64,000 nucleotides of DNA, from the NCBI GenBank assembly GCA_028564925.1, contig CM053031.1:163631226-163695225 (forward strand), written 5' to 3'. A program made the translations under genes and the position numbers. The notes beneath the pieces are model-generated. The model saw only the letters and a list, made by a program, of their open reading frames with translations. It was not told the origin of the DNA and ran no database searches. The first letter of the stretch is position 1. Each line of letters begins with the position of its first letter. Of this stretch, positions 48,204-59,855 are shown one piece after another. This DNA comes from Lithobates sylvaticus (lineage: Eukaryota > Chordata > Amphibia > Anura > Ranidae).

Positions 48204-48642
48204 CGAACCCTTAAAGTGGGGTTTCCACCAAAAAAAAATAGCGTAAAAATCATAAAAAAAAATTGGATTTTTTTTTTTTTTTTTTTACTCACCTCTAAAT
48301 GCCTGTTACTAGGGGGTCCCTCGTAGCCTGCCACCTTCAGTGCCCGGGCACTGACATCACTTCCCCTCAGCACGGCACAGTCATCTGGGACCTGTCACGT
48401 GTCCCAGATGACTGCGCGGCGTATCAAGGCGCCGCTCGCGCATGCGCAGTGGGTGACCGGCTGTGAAGCCACAGCCGAGTGTTTACAGTAAGAATGCCGG
48501 CGCCGCGAGCGGAGAGGGGAACGGGGGGGGGGGGGCTTCGTTCCCCCGCATCGCTGGACCCTGGGACAGGTAAGTGTCCAATTATTAAAAGTCAGCAGCT
48601 GCAGTATTTGTATTTTTTTTAGGAGGCACCCCACTTTAAAGG
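48204..48642. mobile_element. miniature element with TTAAAGTGGGGTT ends
   Basis: Left CTTAAAGTGGGGTTTCCACC, right GGCACCCCACTTTAAAG. Internal hairpin GTCATCTGGGACCTGTCA / TGTCCCAGATGAC parallels the 37165 element. Contains GGGACAGGTAAGTGTCC and a G14 run. Confidence 0.6.
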
Positions 48643-49090
48643 GGATTTCCACTTGTGCAGCCAAATTGGACCACCACCTTCTTTATGTTTGTTCCATGCT
48701 CCCATTCACATAGAAAAACTTGAAGCCATGTTTACCATTATAATCCTGTGTGCAGATAGCTCATGAGGTGTACTAGATTTGAACATTATGCATTACAAAA
48801 AGGGTAAATGTTTAGAAGCTGGGCTTCTCCATTGTATGTTAATGGGAACTGGACTAAGCCAGACCCAGCCCAAGCTGATAAATGCTTACAGTCAGTCAGT
48901 GACAACACCTTTTCCTCAAAAACATCTAAAAAGTTAAGAAATATTTTAATAAATGTTTTAGGTATGTTGTGTGAATAGGAACACAACATAGTGGGATTTT
49001 CTTTAATTTTTATTAACTAAAGTGGAAATGCACTTAAAAAGTGGTGGTAAAGGCAGTTTTTTTTTTTTATAATCTTCATGCATTCTAGCA
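48643..49090. other. no feature recognised
   Basis: Intronic DNA without a supportable gene or classified repeat. Confidence 0.35.
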
Positions 49091-49099
49091 CAGTGCAGC

Positions 49100-49900
49100 A
49101 AGCACAGTCAAGATGGCGCCTGGGAGAGTGGCAGCTCTCCTTCACCACATCACACATAGGCGGATGCAGCTCCGGACTCCCTGTCTGACTTCGAGGAAGC
49201 CCCTCAACACCACACTAACATCTCACCTACTGACAAAAAGGTAAGAGGGCAGCAGATTCCCGCTTACTCTCCCTAGAAACAATCTGCCAAGAAACATCAC
49301 TGGGCAGACCTACATGCTGAACACACAGCATTATTAGCCGTTTACCAGCATCTGATGCCCCTGCCTCTGAAAACACAATTACAGCCATGCTACATTCTCT
49401 CCAAGCTGGCCTACATGCCAAGCTGCGCTCTTCTGTGTCCAAACTCACTAACGGGATGGATTTTGAAGACCGCACAGAGCACTTAGAAACTCAGCTAGAA
49501 GTCAAAATAAAAGCGCATGATCAAATGGTGGATGCGCAAGAGGAACATGCAGAAACGATTCATAAACCACAATTAAAAGTGGCAGACCTGGGAGGATCAC
49601 TCTTGCCATAATACAAAGATAAAAAGGGCTTCCCGAGGTGGTTAAGCCAAGTGATTTCATACCTTACCTGCAACAGCTCTTCCCAAACTCATCCCAGATC
49701 GTACACCCAGAGACCTACTGATGGATAGAGCATAGGATCCCTAAGCCAGCGCACATCCCAGATAACTAGGGATATTCTAACACGGATCCATTTTTACCTT
49801 ATAAAAACACCTCCCTCAGGGCAGCTAAGACCACTCGTTGGCTTCCTCCTCCCTATGCAGGAGTAGCCCTTTACCACAACCTCCCAGATAGGAACGAATT
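49100..49900 (+). mobile_element. L1-type LINE 5' fragment with decayed ORF1
   Basis: Begins with AGTCAAGATGGCGCC, as in L1 leaders, then a frame reading LRSSVSKLTNGMDFEDRTEH and LETQLEVKIKAHDQ (coiled coil). Decayed pieces of the ORF1 core follow (ILTRIHFYLIKTP near 49770-49810). The strand is opposite to the large L1. Many disruptions. Confidence 0.6.
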
Positions 49901-49999
49901 CACACTAATCACTGTGATATTGCGAGATTGCACCATCTGCTGTTGTAATTAAACATGGAATTGAGGTTGGCTTGCAAGTTGAAGAAATCATGTAAGAAT

Positions 50000-50290
50000 G
50001 TTATTCTACTGCATAACTTTGGTGCGATCTGCAAAGACTGAAATGGTACTTTTAATCCCAGATCCTATACCATTTATAAATATATTAAAAAGTAAGGGTC
50101 CCAACACTGAACCTTGGGGTGTGCTGATGACCTTTATCTTTTTTTGTGAACTGGTGCACAATCTTATTAAAGCCTTGTACAGGGATAAAACCATGTCCAT
50201 TTTGAGTGTATACCCTAATTTACTAAAAAGTATTAGAAAATTCAGCTTGGTATTGCCTGTTAAATATGGTTCTAAAGGCCTACAGCCCTA
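50000..50290 (-). mobile_element. CR1/L2-group LINE reverse transcriptase fragment
   Basis: The minus strand reads [20 protein letters not shown] then [14 protein letters not shown], the palm region. The catalytic FADD is FADR here. Very close to 55850-55960, so the same LINE family. Confidence 0.85.
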
Positions 50291-50329
50291 ATGAACCCAA
50301 ATGCAGACCCTATAGTGCAACTTACCGAT

Positions 50330-50680
50330 TTTTAGGCCTCATACACACAGGGCATTTTTACAAGCATCAGACTTCTTTGCAGCTTAAAAACACCTATGTT
50401 ATTCTGTGGCCTCATGCGCACACACAGGCTTTTTAGAAGCTGTAAGTAGTATAGTAGTTTTCAAGCTGCAAAAAAAAAAAAAAAAAAAAAAAAACAGGGC
50501 CAGTGCGTTCTGAAAACAGGCCTTACAGCTGTAAAAATGTCTGAAGCTGATAAACACGGCAGCGTTAAGCCACGTCAAACTTTTATGTGACATGTCAACA
50601 TCAATGGTTCCCTATAAGAGGCAATTGATTTGAATAATAGTTGCATCATGATGATCCAACTTGTGGTGTGACTTGTTTCT
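50330..50680. mobile_element. miniature-element remnants
   Basis: GGCCTCATACACACAGGGCA (about 50336) and GGCCTCATGCGCACACACAG (about 50408) are directly repeated ends of a GGCCTC-type miniature family. An A24 run lies at 50471-50493. Confidence 0.4.
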
Positions 50681-50758
50681 TCATTTAGGTGTGGGGTTCC
50701 CCTTCAAGATCTTTGAAACACAAGAAAATGGCTTGGGGTTCCCCATACCAGGCAACAT

Positions 50759-50776
50759 GGGGGGGGGGGGGGGGGG
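50759..50776. repeat. G18 homopolymer
   Basis: Uninterrupted G run; length likely assembly-sensitive. Confidence 0.9.
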
Positions 50777-50952
50777 TTGTGCCTCTTCCTGCAAACCTGG
50801 GCAGTGGTTGTGGGGGTCACAAAAAAGGGCCCCCAGACCCCCCAAACCCCATGCGAATGACTATGTACCCCTACTCATTCATCCAAAAAAGTAGCAAAAA
50901 TAAAATAAAAATAGAGGTTTTTGACAGTCCTTCCTTAAAGTAGCTCCACCCG

Positions 50953-51235
50953 CTGTCTTCTTCCTCTGGGTCTTGTGCCTCCGCCCGCCGTCTTCTTCCT
51001 CCGTGTCTTGTGCCTCCGCCTGCCGTCTTCTTCCTCCGTGTCTTGTGCCTCCGCCTGCCGTCTTCTTCCTCCGTGTCATGTGCCTCCGCCCGCCGTCTTC
51101 TTCCTCCGTGTCTTGTGCCCTAGCCCACCGTCTTCTTCCTCCGGGTCTTGTGCCCTAGCCCACCGTCTTCTTCCTCCGGGTCTTGTGCCCCTGCCCGCTG
51201 TCTTCTTTCTCTGGCTCTTCTGCCACCGCCGCAGT
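50953..51235. repeat. 35/36-bp pyrimidine-rich tandem repeat
   Basis: About eight copies of CCGTCTTCTTCCTCCGTGTC plus TTGTGCCTCCGCCTG with small changes. Open on both strands, so the Pro/Ser-rich frames are artefacts. Confidence 0.9.
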
Positions 51236-51284
51236 CTTCTTTTTGATGTCTGCTCCCGACGCTAGCTCCAGATGTGTTAAGTCC

Positions 51285-51457
51285 GGCGTGTGCCATTACC
51301 TATATAGCCAAGGGGTGTGGCCATCCAGTGAAATCTGGAGACACCACCCCTTTGCAGCGGGACTTTTGGGGTATGAGGTGATGAAGTCACAAGGGGGTGG
51401 GGGTCTTCAGATATCACTGGATGGCCACACCCCATGGCTATACAAGTAATGGCACAT
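51285..51457. repeat. large imperfect inverted repeat
   Basis: Left arm 51285-51350 (GGCGTGTGCCATTACCTATA, GTGTGGCCATCCAGTGA) and right arm 51390-51457 (TCACTGGATGGCCACACCCC, AAGTAATGGCACATGCC) are inverse complements. Weaker pairing continues outward through CTTCTTT/GAAGAC-type sequence. Confidence 0.85.
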
Positions 51458-51592
51458 GCCGGATTTACCACAAAAGCAGAAGCTAGCATCAGGAGAAGAC
51501 ACCAGGAGGCAGAAGACATCAGTGGAGAGAGAGAAGAACTGAAGGAGGAAGACATCACGGAGAGGCCTTCTGGTATGGTCCTCGCTCCACCG

Positions 51593-51593
<1 letters not shown>

Positions 51594-51624
<31 letters not shown>
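51594..51624. repeat. C31 homopolymer
   Basis: Thirty-one C residues, a G run on the USP7 transcript strand. Confidence 0.9.
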
Positions 51625-51829
51625 ACTTTCCTGACGTGCCAGGCTGCATGTTTGGATAAGGGTCAGGTATTTAGGGGGGGGACCCCACACTTTTTGGCAT
51701 GAGGTTCAGATTAAAGAGCCATACCAGACTCAAAAGGGACTGGTATGGATCCCTCGCCATTTTTATTTTGGTGTGGGGTTCCTCTTCAGGATCCTCAAAG
51801 CAAAAGTCGTGAATTTTTTTGTGTTTTTA

Positions 51830-53545
51830 ATAAAACTGCAACTAGATGAACATTTGTGCAACTATTGTGAGGGCCTAAAAAAACAAAAAAAAAACAAAAA
51901 AAACTCAGTAGCTTTTTTTATTCTATTAACCGCTTCCCGACCGCCTCATGTAGATATACGTCTACAGAATGGCACGGGCAGGCAAAACCACGTACCCGTA
52001 CGTTTCCTTTAATTTGCCTGCCCGTGGCCCGGTCGGGAGCTTTGTGACCCCGGCCGCGGGACCAGCGGACACGATCGCCGCTGGTGTCCCGCGAACGGGC
52101 TACGGAGCTGAAGAACGGGGAGAGGTTTGTGTAAACAAACCTCTCCCTGCGCTTCCTACACTGACTGTCATTGATTGGCTGTTCCCGGTCATCGGGAAAG
52201 CCGATCAATGACGTCAGCCCCGCCCCCTAATGTAAAAAAAAAAAAACACACACACGTCAGAGCCCATAACCCCTCCCCTCCCCCTAGTGGTTAACTCTTT
52301 CACTACAACTGTCATTTATACAGAAATCAATGCATTTAAATAGCATTGAATTCTGTATAAATGACAATGGTCCCAAAAATGTGTCAAAAATGTCCGATGT
52401 GTCTGCCATAATGTCGCAGTCACAATAAAAATCGCTGATCGCCGCCATTACTAGTAAAAAAAAAAAATAATAAAAATGCTATAAAACTATCCCCTATTTT
52501 GTAAACGCTATAACTTTTGCGCAAACCAATCGCTAATTGCGATTTTTTTTTTACCAAAAATACGTAGAAGAGTACGTATCGGCCTAAACTGAGGGAAAAA
52601 AAATATGTTTTTTATATATATTTTTGGGGGATATTTATTATAGCAAAAAATATTGCATTTTTTTCAAAATTGTCGCTCTATTTTTGTTTATAGCGCAAAA
52701 AATAAAAACCGCAGGGGCGATCAAATACCACCAAAAGAAAGCTCTATTTGTGGGAAAAAAATTACGCCAATTTTGTTTTAGAGCCACGTCGCACGACAGC
52801 TCAATTGTCAGTTAAAGCGACGCAGTGCTGAATCGCAAAAAGGGGCCTGGTCCTTTGGCTGCCAATTGGTCCGGGGCTGAAGTGGTTAATGTGCTTTCAG
52901 AAATTTTTTTTTACATTTTTTTGGGGGGTGTCTTTTACAAACGCTGAAAGCTGTAAAGTAAAAATAAAAGCCTCCAGATGTTTGGAGAAATTTTAGCTTT
53001 TCTCAGATTTTCACCATTTTGCAAAAAGGTGCAATTTAAAATTTACAAATATTTGTTATTTATTAACACAGGTTTATCTTTTATATTTAGAAGGAATTTA
53101 GCAGAAATTGTGTGTTTTTGTATATGCTAATAATGACTTAAGTGTATTTTTTTTTCACTTTGGTAAACATTTGTGCAAATATTGTGGGGCCTTAATAATC
53201 AGTAGCACCTTCCTTCTATTCTACTGGTCCTATGCTTTCAGAAAATATGGTTTGGGGGGGTCTTTTACAAACTTTGAAAGCTGTAAGGGAAATATGAAAA
53301 ACTTCTGATTTTGAGAAATTTGTATATTTACATTTTTTGCATACGTTCGATTTTCACCATTTTGCAAAAAGGTGCAATTTAAAATGAACAAACATTTGAA
53401 ATGTATTAACTTAATACGGATTAGCCTTTATATTTTTTAGCGAAAATATGCTTTTCAAATATTTATGCAAATGTTGTGTCTTAAAAATCAGTGGCACCTT
53501 ATTTTTATTCTACGGGTCAGGAGTTTCAGAAAATAAATGTTTTGG
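51830..53545. repeat. ~345-bp tandem repeat, about two and a half units, split by a TTAA element
   Basis: Shared words across units include ACATTTGTGCAAATATTGTG, TTTTCACCATTTTGCAAAAA, GGTGCAATTTAAAAT, and TCTTTTACAAACTTTGAAAG. A short return of the pattern at about 54283-54310 suggests that 53560-54277 is a later insertion. The class is unknown. Confidence 0.65.
51926..52889 (+). mobile_element. piggyBac-type miniature element, copy 3
   Basis: TTAA at 51926-51929 and 52886-52889. Starts CCGCTTCCCGACCGCC, ends GGGGCTGAAGTGG. The host sequence reads through as TATTCTATTAATGTGCTTTC when the element is ignored. Noncoding and close to copy 2. Confidence 0.92.
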
Positions 53546-53559
53546 GGACAGGGTGGATA

Positions 53560-53565
53560 AAAATG

Positions 53566-53600
<35 letters not shown>

Positions 53601-54277
53601 CACAGATTTTTTAGATTATCAATTTTTAATAAAATGCTTTAGGCGTAAAAAGCCATCTAAAGATTGTTTTCCATTTAAGATACATTAATGATTTAGATTA
53701 TTCAGCATGAAATGGAGATTAGTTCTGTAGCTGTATATTCTGCAATATTTACATTTTTGGTAAACTTATTCAATAAATCCAAGCTGCAGAAGCTGAGAAC
53801 ATGCACTGCATTGATGCAGTCACACAATTCCAGTAACCATGAGATAAAACAAAGTTCAGGAATATTTCTTTATCACATGGTTTTGCAAATCCTTCTAAAC
53901 TACAAACTGTATGATTGAATCGGGTCTGGTATCGCCGTTTTACTAACCAGAAAGCTTACTATTCTAAATGGGAAACCTTCATTTTGTTTGCAAATATGAA
54001 GGATTCTTACTAGCAGCAAGAATAAGTCCTTACATTTAAAGAGCACCTGTCATTTCAGATCCAACATGGCAATGCCTGTTAGCAGGCATCCACTCACCTT
54101 CTGCCGCCACGTCCCTCAAATTGTTGCGTCACCACCGCATCACCAGCCATCCCATTAAAGGGAAGGGATTGTCAGTGAGTTAACAGCAGAGAAGCCGCTG
54201 CGGGACAGAGATGACCGTTGCTTTTGAAAAAAAATTGAATTCAAATAGATTTGATTTAAATCAAATCCACCGTTTGG
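53560..54277. other. ancient dispersed repeat-like insertion, unclassified
   Basis: Begins at an A28 run and ends near TTTGATTTAAATCAAATCC, a phrase seen in several vertebrate repeats. Coding content not supported. Confidence 0.35.
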
Positions 54278-54299
54278 GAGGTCTTTTACAAACTGACAA

Positions 54300-54600
54300 C
54301 TGTAACTCACACTTGAGCCCGTTCAGTTTCTGCCCAGCCGACACAGGCAGACCCGTCAACACCAAGGGATGCCGAGTGTAAATGGACTCTGCTGTCCACT
54401 TACATCAAGCCACCTCTGATCTGGTCTGCAAAAATGAAAAAAAAAAAAAAAAGTATGGAAGTCTTTCTGGACCTGGATGGACCCAGAGGTAGACATGTGT
54501 AAAACAGACAAGTCCATAAGGCTCCAAAACTGAAAAACTGAGGCAGGCCTGGTCGGAAAGCCTGTGTGAAAGGGGCCTTAATTTCCTTTTTTACATATTC
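54300..54600. mobile_element. Harbinger-like miniature element, right end
   Basis: Ends CCTGTGTGAAAGGGGCC then TTA, the family end seen at 26545 and 62022. Contains an A16 run near 54440. Confidence 0.45.
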
Positions 54601-54692
54601 TGTTATATTTTATAACTTTCAAACGAGGCTAGCGCTGCTTTATTTTTAAAGCCTTATTCTTTATAGCTTTTTAACTTTGGACGTGAGCCACA

Positions 54693-54791
54693 TAGTGTCT
54701 CACATGAGTACACCCCTCACATTTTTGTAAAATTATATCTATTCATGTGACAACACTGAAGAAATTGCACTTTGCTACAATGTAAAGTAGT
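54693..54791 (-). mobile_element. Tc1-like terminal fragment C
   Basis: TGTCTCACATGAGTACACCC through CACTTTGCTACAATGTAAAG matches the first ~100 bases of Tc1 A and B. Confidence 0.85.
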
Positions 54792-55092
54792 CTTGATTCA
54801 CCCATCCAAAAAAACACTATGTATATGGATAGGTGAATCCTTACTGCTGAGCTATTGTGTTCTGACAGCAGGGAGACTTCCCCTTCATCAGAATACTGAT
54901 CAGTACTGATAGGGAAAAACCTGACAGGCTGGTTGTACAGTAGTTGATCACTTGGACTTCTGTACAACCAGCCTGCCCATACATGGGCCAAAAAATTCAG
55001 TCAGTCCCTGCTGAGCCAGCCAAATTTCGATCCATGGATGACTGGCATAAGAAAGCAGTCTCCAGCAGTGGCAAATATGCATTCCGCATGAT
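54792..55092. other. no gene; edge of the Penelope-like element
   Basis: A local inverted repeat (GATTCACCCATCC / GGATAGGTGAATCC) at 54795-54840. From about 55020 the sequence may already belong to the decayed 5' part of the Penelope element. Confidence 0.35.
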
Positions 55093-55737
55093 TTGGGTCT
55101 TAAAGCTGTAGAATTTCTTGGAACAAACAAAATCATTCCGGGCACCCAAAAAATATTTATTATGGACCTCATATACTTTGCTACCAAGCACAACTACTTT
55201 TGGTACAATGGCCAATATTACTTACAACAAAAAGGGGTTGCCATGGGGGCCAAATTTGCCCCCAGCCTGACCAACATTTTCATGGCCAGCTGGGAGGAGG
55301 ATGTCGTCCGTGTCCTGGCCCCACCACAATTGGTGTTGTGGGCCAGGTACATTGACGACATCCTCCTCCTATGGAAAGGTTCATCAGAGTCCTTGAGTTG
55401 CTTTAGGTCTCTTTTGAACGATAACGATATAGGCATTGAGCTCACTTATGAGGCTAGCCCTTACACCATACACTTCCTTGACCTAGAAATTATGGTTAAG
55501 GATAATTGTTTGACCACCAAAACTTTTTAAAGCCACCGCCAGCTATCACCATGCTACTTGGTTGAAATCAGTACCTCGTAGCCAGTTGATGCGCATAAGG
55601 AGAAATTGTTCACAACTTTTTGTTTTTTTACACCAGGCGGACATCCTCAAAACCAGATTTATAGATAAAGGGTATAGTTTATCCGATATCAATGAACAAA
55701 TACAACAAATAGCGTTGGTTGATAGAACATCAACGGT

Positions 55738-56830
55738 TTGTAATATCGGTTTGTAAATGGACAGAAAACTGGCTAAATTACAGAATTCAGAGAGTAGTGG
55801 TTAATGATTCTTACTCTGAATGGTCTAAGGTCATCAGTGGTATACCTCAAGGTTCAGTGCTGGGACCCTTACTTTTTAATATCTTTATAAATGATATTGG
55901 GTCTGGGATCAAAAGTAACATTTCTGTCTTTGCAGATGACACCAAGCTATGCAGTGGAATAACGTCCTTACAGGAGGTCTCCAATTTACAAGCCAACCTC
56001 AATGCTCTGTCTAATTGGGCGACTATGTGGCAGATGAGGTTATGTTGATAAATGTAAAGTTACCGTATATACTCGAGTATAAGCCGAGTTTTTCAGCACA
56101 TTTTTTTGTGCTGAAAGTGCCCCCCTCCGCTTATACTCGAGTCAAGCACTTTTCTGCAGCAAAAAAAAAAAAAAAAATGTCCAACCCGACTTTGGGGCCC
56201 CGTATCTCGGGGCCACTTGGGTCTAGGAGTCCCAAATTTGGTGTGCCAACCCAGTGGAATTAGCACTACAACATATCTAAAGATGGGGTTCCTAGCACTA
56301 AGTGACCCTGAGATACAGGGCCCCAAATCGGTCAACTGTGTCCATCTGCATGGGCACAGTGAGGCTGCAAATGGGCATCGTTGACCCTCTTTTCCACTTA
56401 CAGTAGCTGCACATTTCTCACCCTAGGCTTATACTCGAGTCAATATGTTTTCCCAGTTGTTTGTGGTAAAATTAGGTGCCTCGGCTTATATTCGGGTCGG
56501 TCTATACTCAAGTATATACGGTATGCACTTGGGGGCTAAGAATATGCATGCATCATACATACTAGGGGGGAGTACAACTGGGGGAATCCGTAGTGGAGAA
56601 GGATCTGGGGGTTTTGGTAGATCATAAACTCAATAGCATGCAATGCCAAGCTGCGGTTTCCAAAGCGAGCAAAGTTCTTTCTTGTATTAAGAGAGGTATG
56701 GACTCCAGAGAGAGATATCATTTTGCCCCTGTTCAAATCATTAGTAAGACCTCATCTGGAATATGCAGTTCAGTTTTGGGCACCAGTTCTCAAAAAGGAT
56801 ATTGGGGAACTGGAGAAAGTGCAGAGATTC
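55738..56830 (+). mobile_element. CR1/L2-group LINE inserted in the Penelope element
   Basis: Reads [40 protein letters not shown] and FADDTKLCSGI (palm, catalytic FADD), then LNALSNWATMWQMR. After a TA-target insertion (56063-56521) it continues with [20 protein letters not shown] and the family C-terminus. 5'-truncated. Borders are approximate (within ~30 bases). Confidence 0.88.
56061..56523. mobile_element. TA-target miniature element inside the LINE
   Basis: Element 56063-56521 with inverted ends CCGTATATACTCGAGTATA and TATACTCAAGTATATACGG, flanked by TA at 56061-56062 and 56522-56523. The motif TTATACTCGAGTC recurs inside. Tc1/mariner-type by target; superfamily not certain. Ignoring the element and one TA, the LINE sequence runs on in register. 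Confidence 0.92.
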
Positions 56831-57399
56831 TGCCTGATAGAGCTGGTGTCATCTATAGAGACGCTATGCCCTTACAAGGCAAAATCGCACCAAATATTCT
56901 AGATTCCCCCCAGTAATCCAACTTTTTTCCATGATATGAAGGGTTATTACCCCTGTCATAAATGTAGTGTCTGCAAAATCAATGTTTGCAGACGGAGGAA
57001 GAGTGAAAGCTTCACTTCCTCCTCCACAGGAAAAGAATACAAAATTAAACATTTCCTCACGTGTACCACCAGATATATAGTTTACCTCATCACCTGCCTT
57101 GCGCTAAGCAGTATATTGGCCGTACTAGCCGCACATTTGCCATTAGGGTAAATGAACATCTAGAAGCCATTAGAGCAGGACACACCAATCACAGCGTACC
57201 TAAACATTACTTGTTGTGTCACAACCGAAACCCTAGTGGATCAAAATTTCAAATAGATACATTTATACCAAGTTGGAGGGGTGAATCCAGTCTACGGGGT
57301 GTCAAACTCGAAACCTATTGGATTCATCAGATGAAATGTTATACGCCCCACGGACTCAACATCAATTGGGACATTAACGCTTTCATCAATTCTTCATAA

Positions 57400-59855
57400 T
57401 TTTTTGTAACTATCAAATCCCTTTAATACGTTCCATTGCACCTATTTTTACTGTCTAGACTATGACGTATATTAAAAATCAGATTCATGTCTATTAGATG
57501 ATAGATCTTGTAATGCTTTTCATTACATAGAACCCTCAGCCATTCTGCATCTATTGACTGTACTTTTATCTGATCTAATCTTTAGCTCTGCATGGTCAGT
57601 TTTTATATATATTTGTTCCTTTCTAGATACCTGTACCAAATGCTAAATATATGTTTGCTTTAGCTATTGTGTGAAGCTTTGATAATATGCGTTTTGCATA
57701 CAGCCCGATTCCATGATAACCACATTACATTTTATATGTGTAAACTGGCCAGACCGTGCATAATATACAGTTAACATGCTGGTGTTTGCGTCCTAGCGTC
57801 TGCGCTCCACCACCCATTACATCCGCTTCCCATGACCCGATTGGTTCGGCTAACCACCTGTGATTGGCTACTGCCATGCAGGCCTATGGGTATTGCGGAG
57901 ACGTACGATTGGTCTGGTGTTGTGCATGCCCAGTCTCCATTTTCGAGCGGCCGCACAGCCCCATTGGCTATGTTTCGGCTGTCGGCTTAGTGCCCGCTGA
58001 CTGGCTCTCGGCCTGTCACGTGAACGCTATGTCACAGGGTCATGTGTGGCATCGGACTAGCTCATACTTACAGTCTATTGGTCGGCTGTGCTGAGATACC
58101 ACAGTCCACTTCTCTCAGAGAGGCATTGCATTATGGTCGTTCCTGATTCGCCCACCATAGTGAGGCTTGGCTCCATTCTCGATTTTCATTGGGTCATTAA
58201 TTCATGTTCACATATTGTGAGACGCACGCTGATAATTCTGATAGTTGGGCTGCAGGCGATCATATCGGGTGTTGTATTGATTATTATATTGAACACAATA
58301 TATATTGGAGAGGGGCCGGGCAAGTGTATACCCCAGCAGAAGTCTGTGAGGACGAAGCGCGCAGGGTTATATGCTTTCCCAGCCTATTTTATCATACATT
58401 TTTTTAGCTTTGTTTGGGATTATTCCTGAATAAATAGTGTCATCCGTTTTTTATACTATGAGGAGCTTCTCCTTTTGCCTTTTTCTTTCATACTCTGGAT
58501 ATTACCACCATTTGTGAGAATATTGGAACAAGTATCCTAGGTATATTTTTTTACATATACAATTCACATCCATTGGCAAGTACCCTGGTCCCATTATCCT
58601 GAATTCTAAAGAAATCGTAATACCAGGGATGCCGATATACATCCACTATATGTTGGAACAAGCCTGATTGACTCAACTTTGGGTTAGAGAGTCCACCACA
58701 GTCGGTAAGAGTACCAAACCATTTCTTCCATTATTTTTTGTACATCAGTACATCATCTTATATTTTTGGAATTACATATGTGGAGTATTACTGGATTTTT
58801 TACGTACGCGACATCTTTTGATATCAGTCTGTTTGACTCATGGTTCATAGCCAATGAGTCCATAGGAGCCGGTAAGAGTACCCACCTATCAAATTGGTTT
58901 TACCGTTTGTGAATAGTTTACATGGATGGTTGTTTGGAGACATTGAAGATTCCTCAGCTATTGAGTTATTTTGAGTGAACATCTGTCTGCATCTACTACA
59001 TAAAAGAGTTCATCTTTTGTATCTGGACTGCATAATTCACTGGTGTTCATATCCATGCTCATTGTCTTTATGCCTATTTTCTGCACTAGTATCGCTCACA
59101 GTGAGGCCATTTGGAATATTAATAAGCCCTAGACCTGTGTTTTTTCCATTTGTGTCACTTTTTATTCATATAACATTTTTTAGAATTTGTTTTACCTGAG
59201 TTAGATAAGGGTGAGGCTTTCAACCTCCCCAGCGTCAGCTTGAAAATTTCTTGAATGCTAGACATATCTATATATTGTTTTATCACAAAGCAATTCACAT
59301 AATGTTATTTTTCACTAGCATTTATCTCAAACTATCCATGCAAGTGATTTTAATATCCTGCACATATTGAGAGATTTTGCATTTTCATTCTTTTACTAAA
59401 GAGAGCACACTGTTACCAGATTTTTATTCTGGTAGACCTGGTCAATTAGATACACATTTAGCACTACACTTTATATTATTTATAGTGGCAAGTATGCACC
59501 TGCCAATTTTGGTCTACTGCTCTCCTGTTTCTCAGCAAAGACGTCCACTCTGCAATTATATATGCAAGATATGCGAATGCTGCAGACATAGGGTTCTAGA
59601 TGAACACATACCCTTCAGTGTCTAATAGTTTTGTCCTGAAGCACTTATTCACCACACTGAGCAGTGAAAGTTATTCTACAGTTAAAAAAAGGCTTCAACA
59701 CCTGCTCTGATTTGGTGTTCAATCCAGGAGATTTAAAACCAAGTTTACACTGGTGTTAGGACTTGAGAAATTAATTTATTAAACAGGTACATTTCTATAC
59801 TAACACTGTAGTTATCACAGAGACAACACAGTAAAGTGAAGAGATTAGATATTTG
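57400..59855. other. downstream flank of the Penelope element, no gene
   Basis: No coding gene supported. At 58340-58376 a degenerate hammerhead-like arrangement (AGTC-TGTGAG-GAC stem followed by GAAGCGCGC) may be the remains of the ribozyme that Penelope terminal repeats often carry. Around 58660-58890 two similar stretches about 170 bases apart share GGTAAGAGTACC and TTTGACTCA-type words. Confidence 0.35.

Larger units (their letters stand above)
55093..57399 (+). mobile_element. Penelope-like retroelement, interrupted by a CR1-like LINE
   Basis: Reverse transcriptase of Penelope type at 55093-55735: HNYFWYNGQYYLQQKGVAMG, AKFAPSLTNIFMASWEED and catalytic RYIDDILLLW, then SQLMRIRRNCS and QADILKTRFIDKGYSL. 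After a LINE insertion the element resumes near 56830 with a Cys pair linker (YPCHKCSVCKINVC) and a GIY-YIG endonuclease (IVYLITC, QYIGRTSRTFAIRVNEHLEA) ending at 57399 with TYWIHQMKCYTPHGLNINWD. The 5' portion of the reverse transcriptase is missing or decayed. Frame breaks are present near 55530 and 57110. Confidence 0.9.

Noticed and set aside
50953-51265. Pro/Ser/Cys-rich open frames on both strands
   Set aside because: Arise from the 35/36-bp tandem repeat; no recognisable protein.
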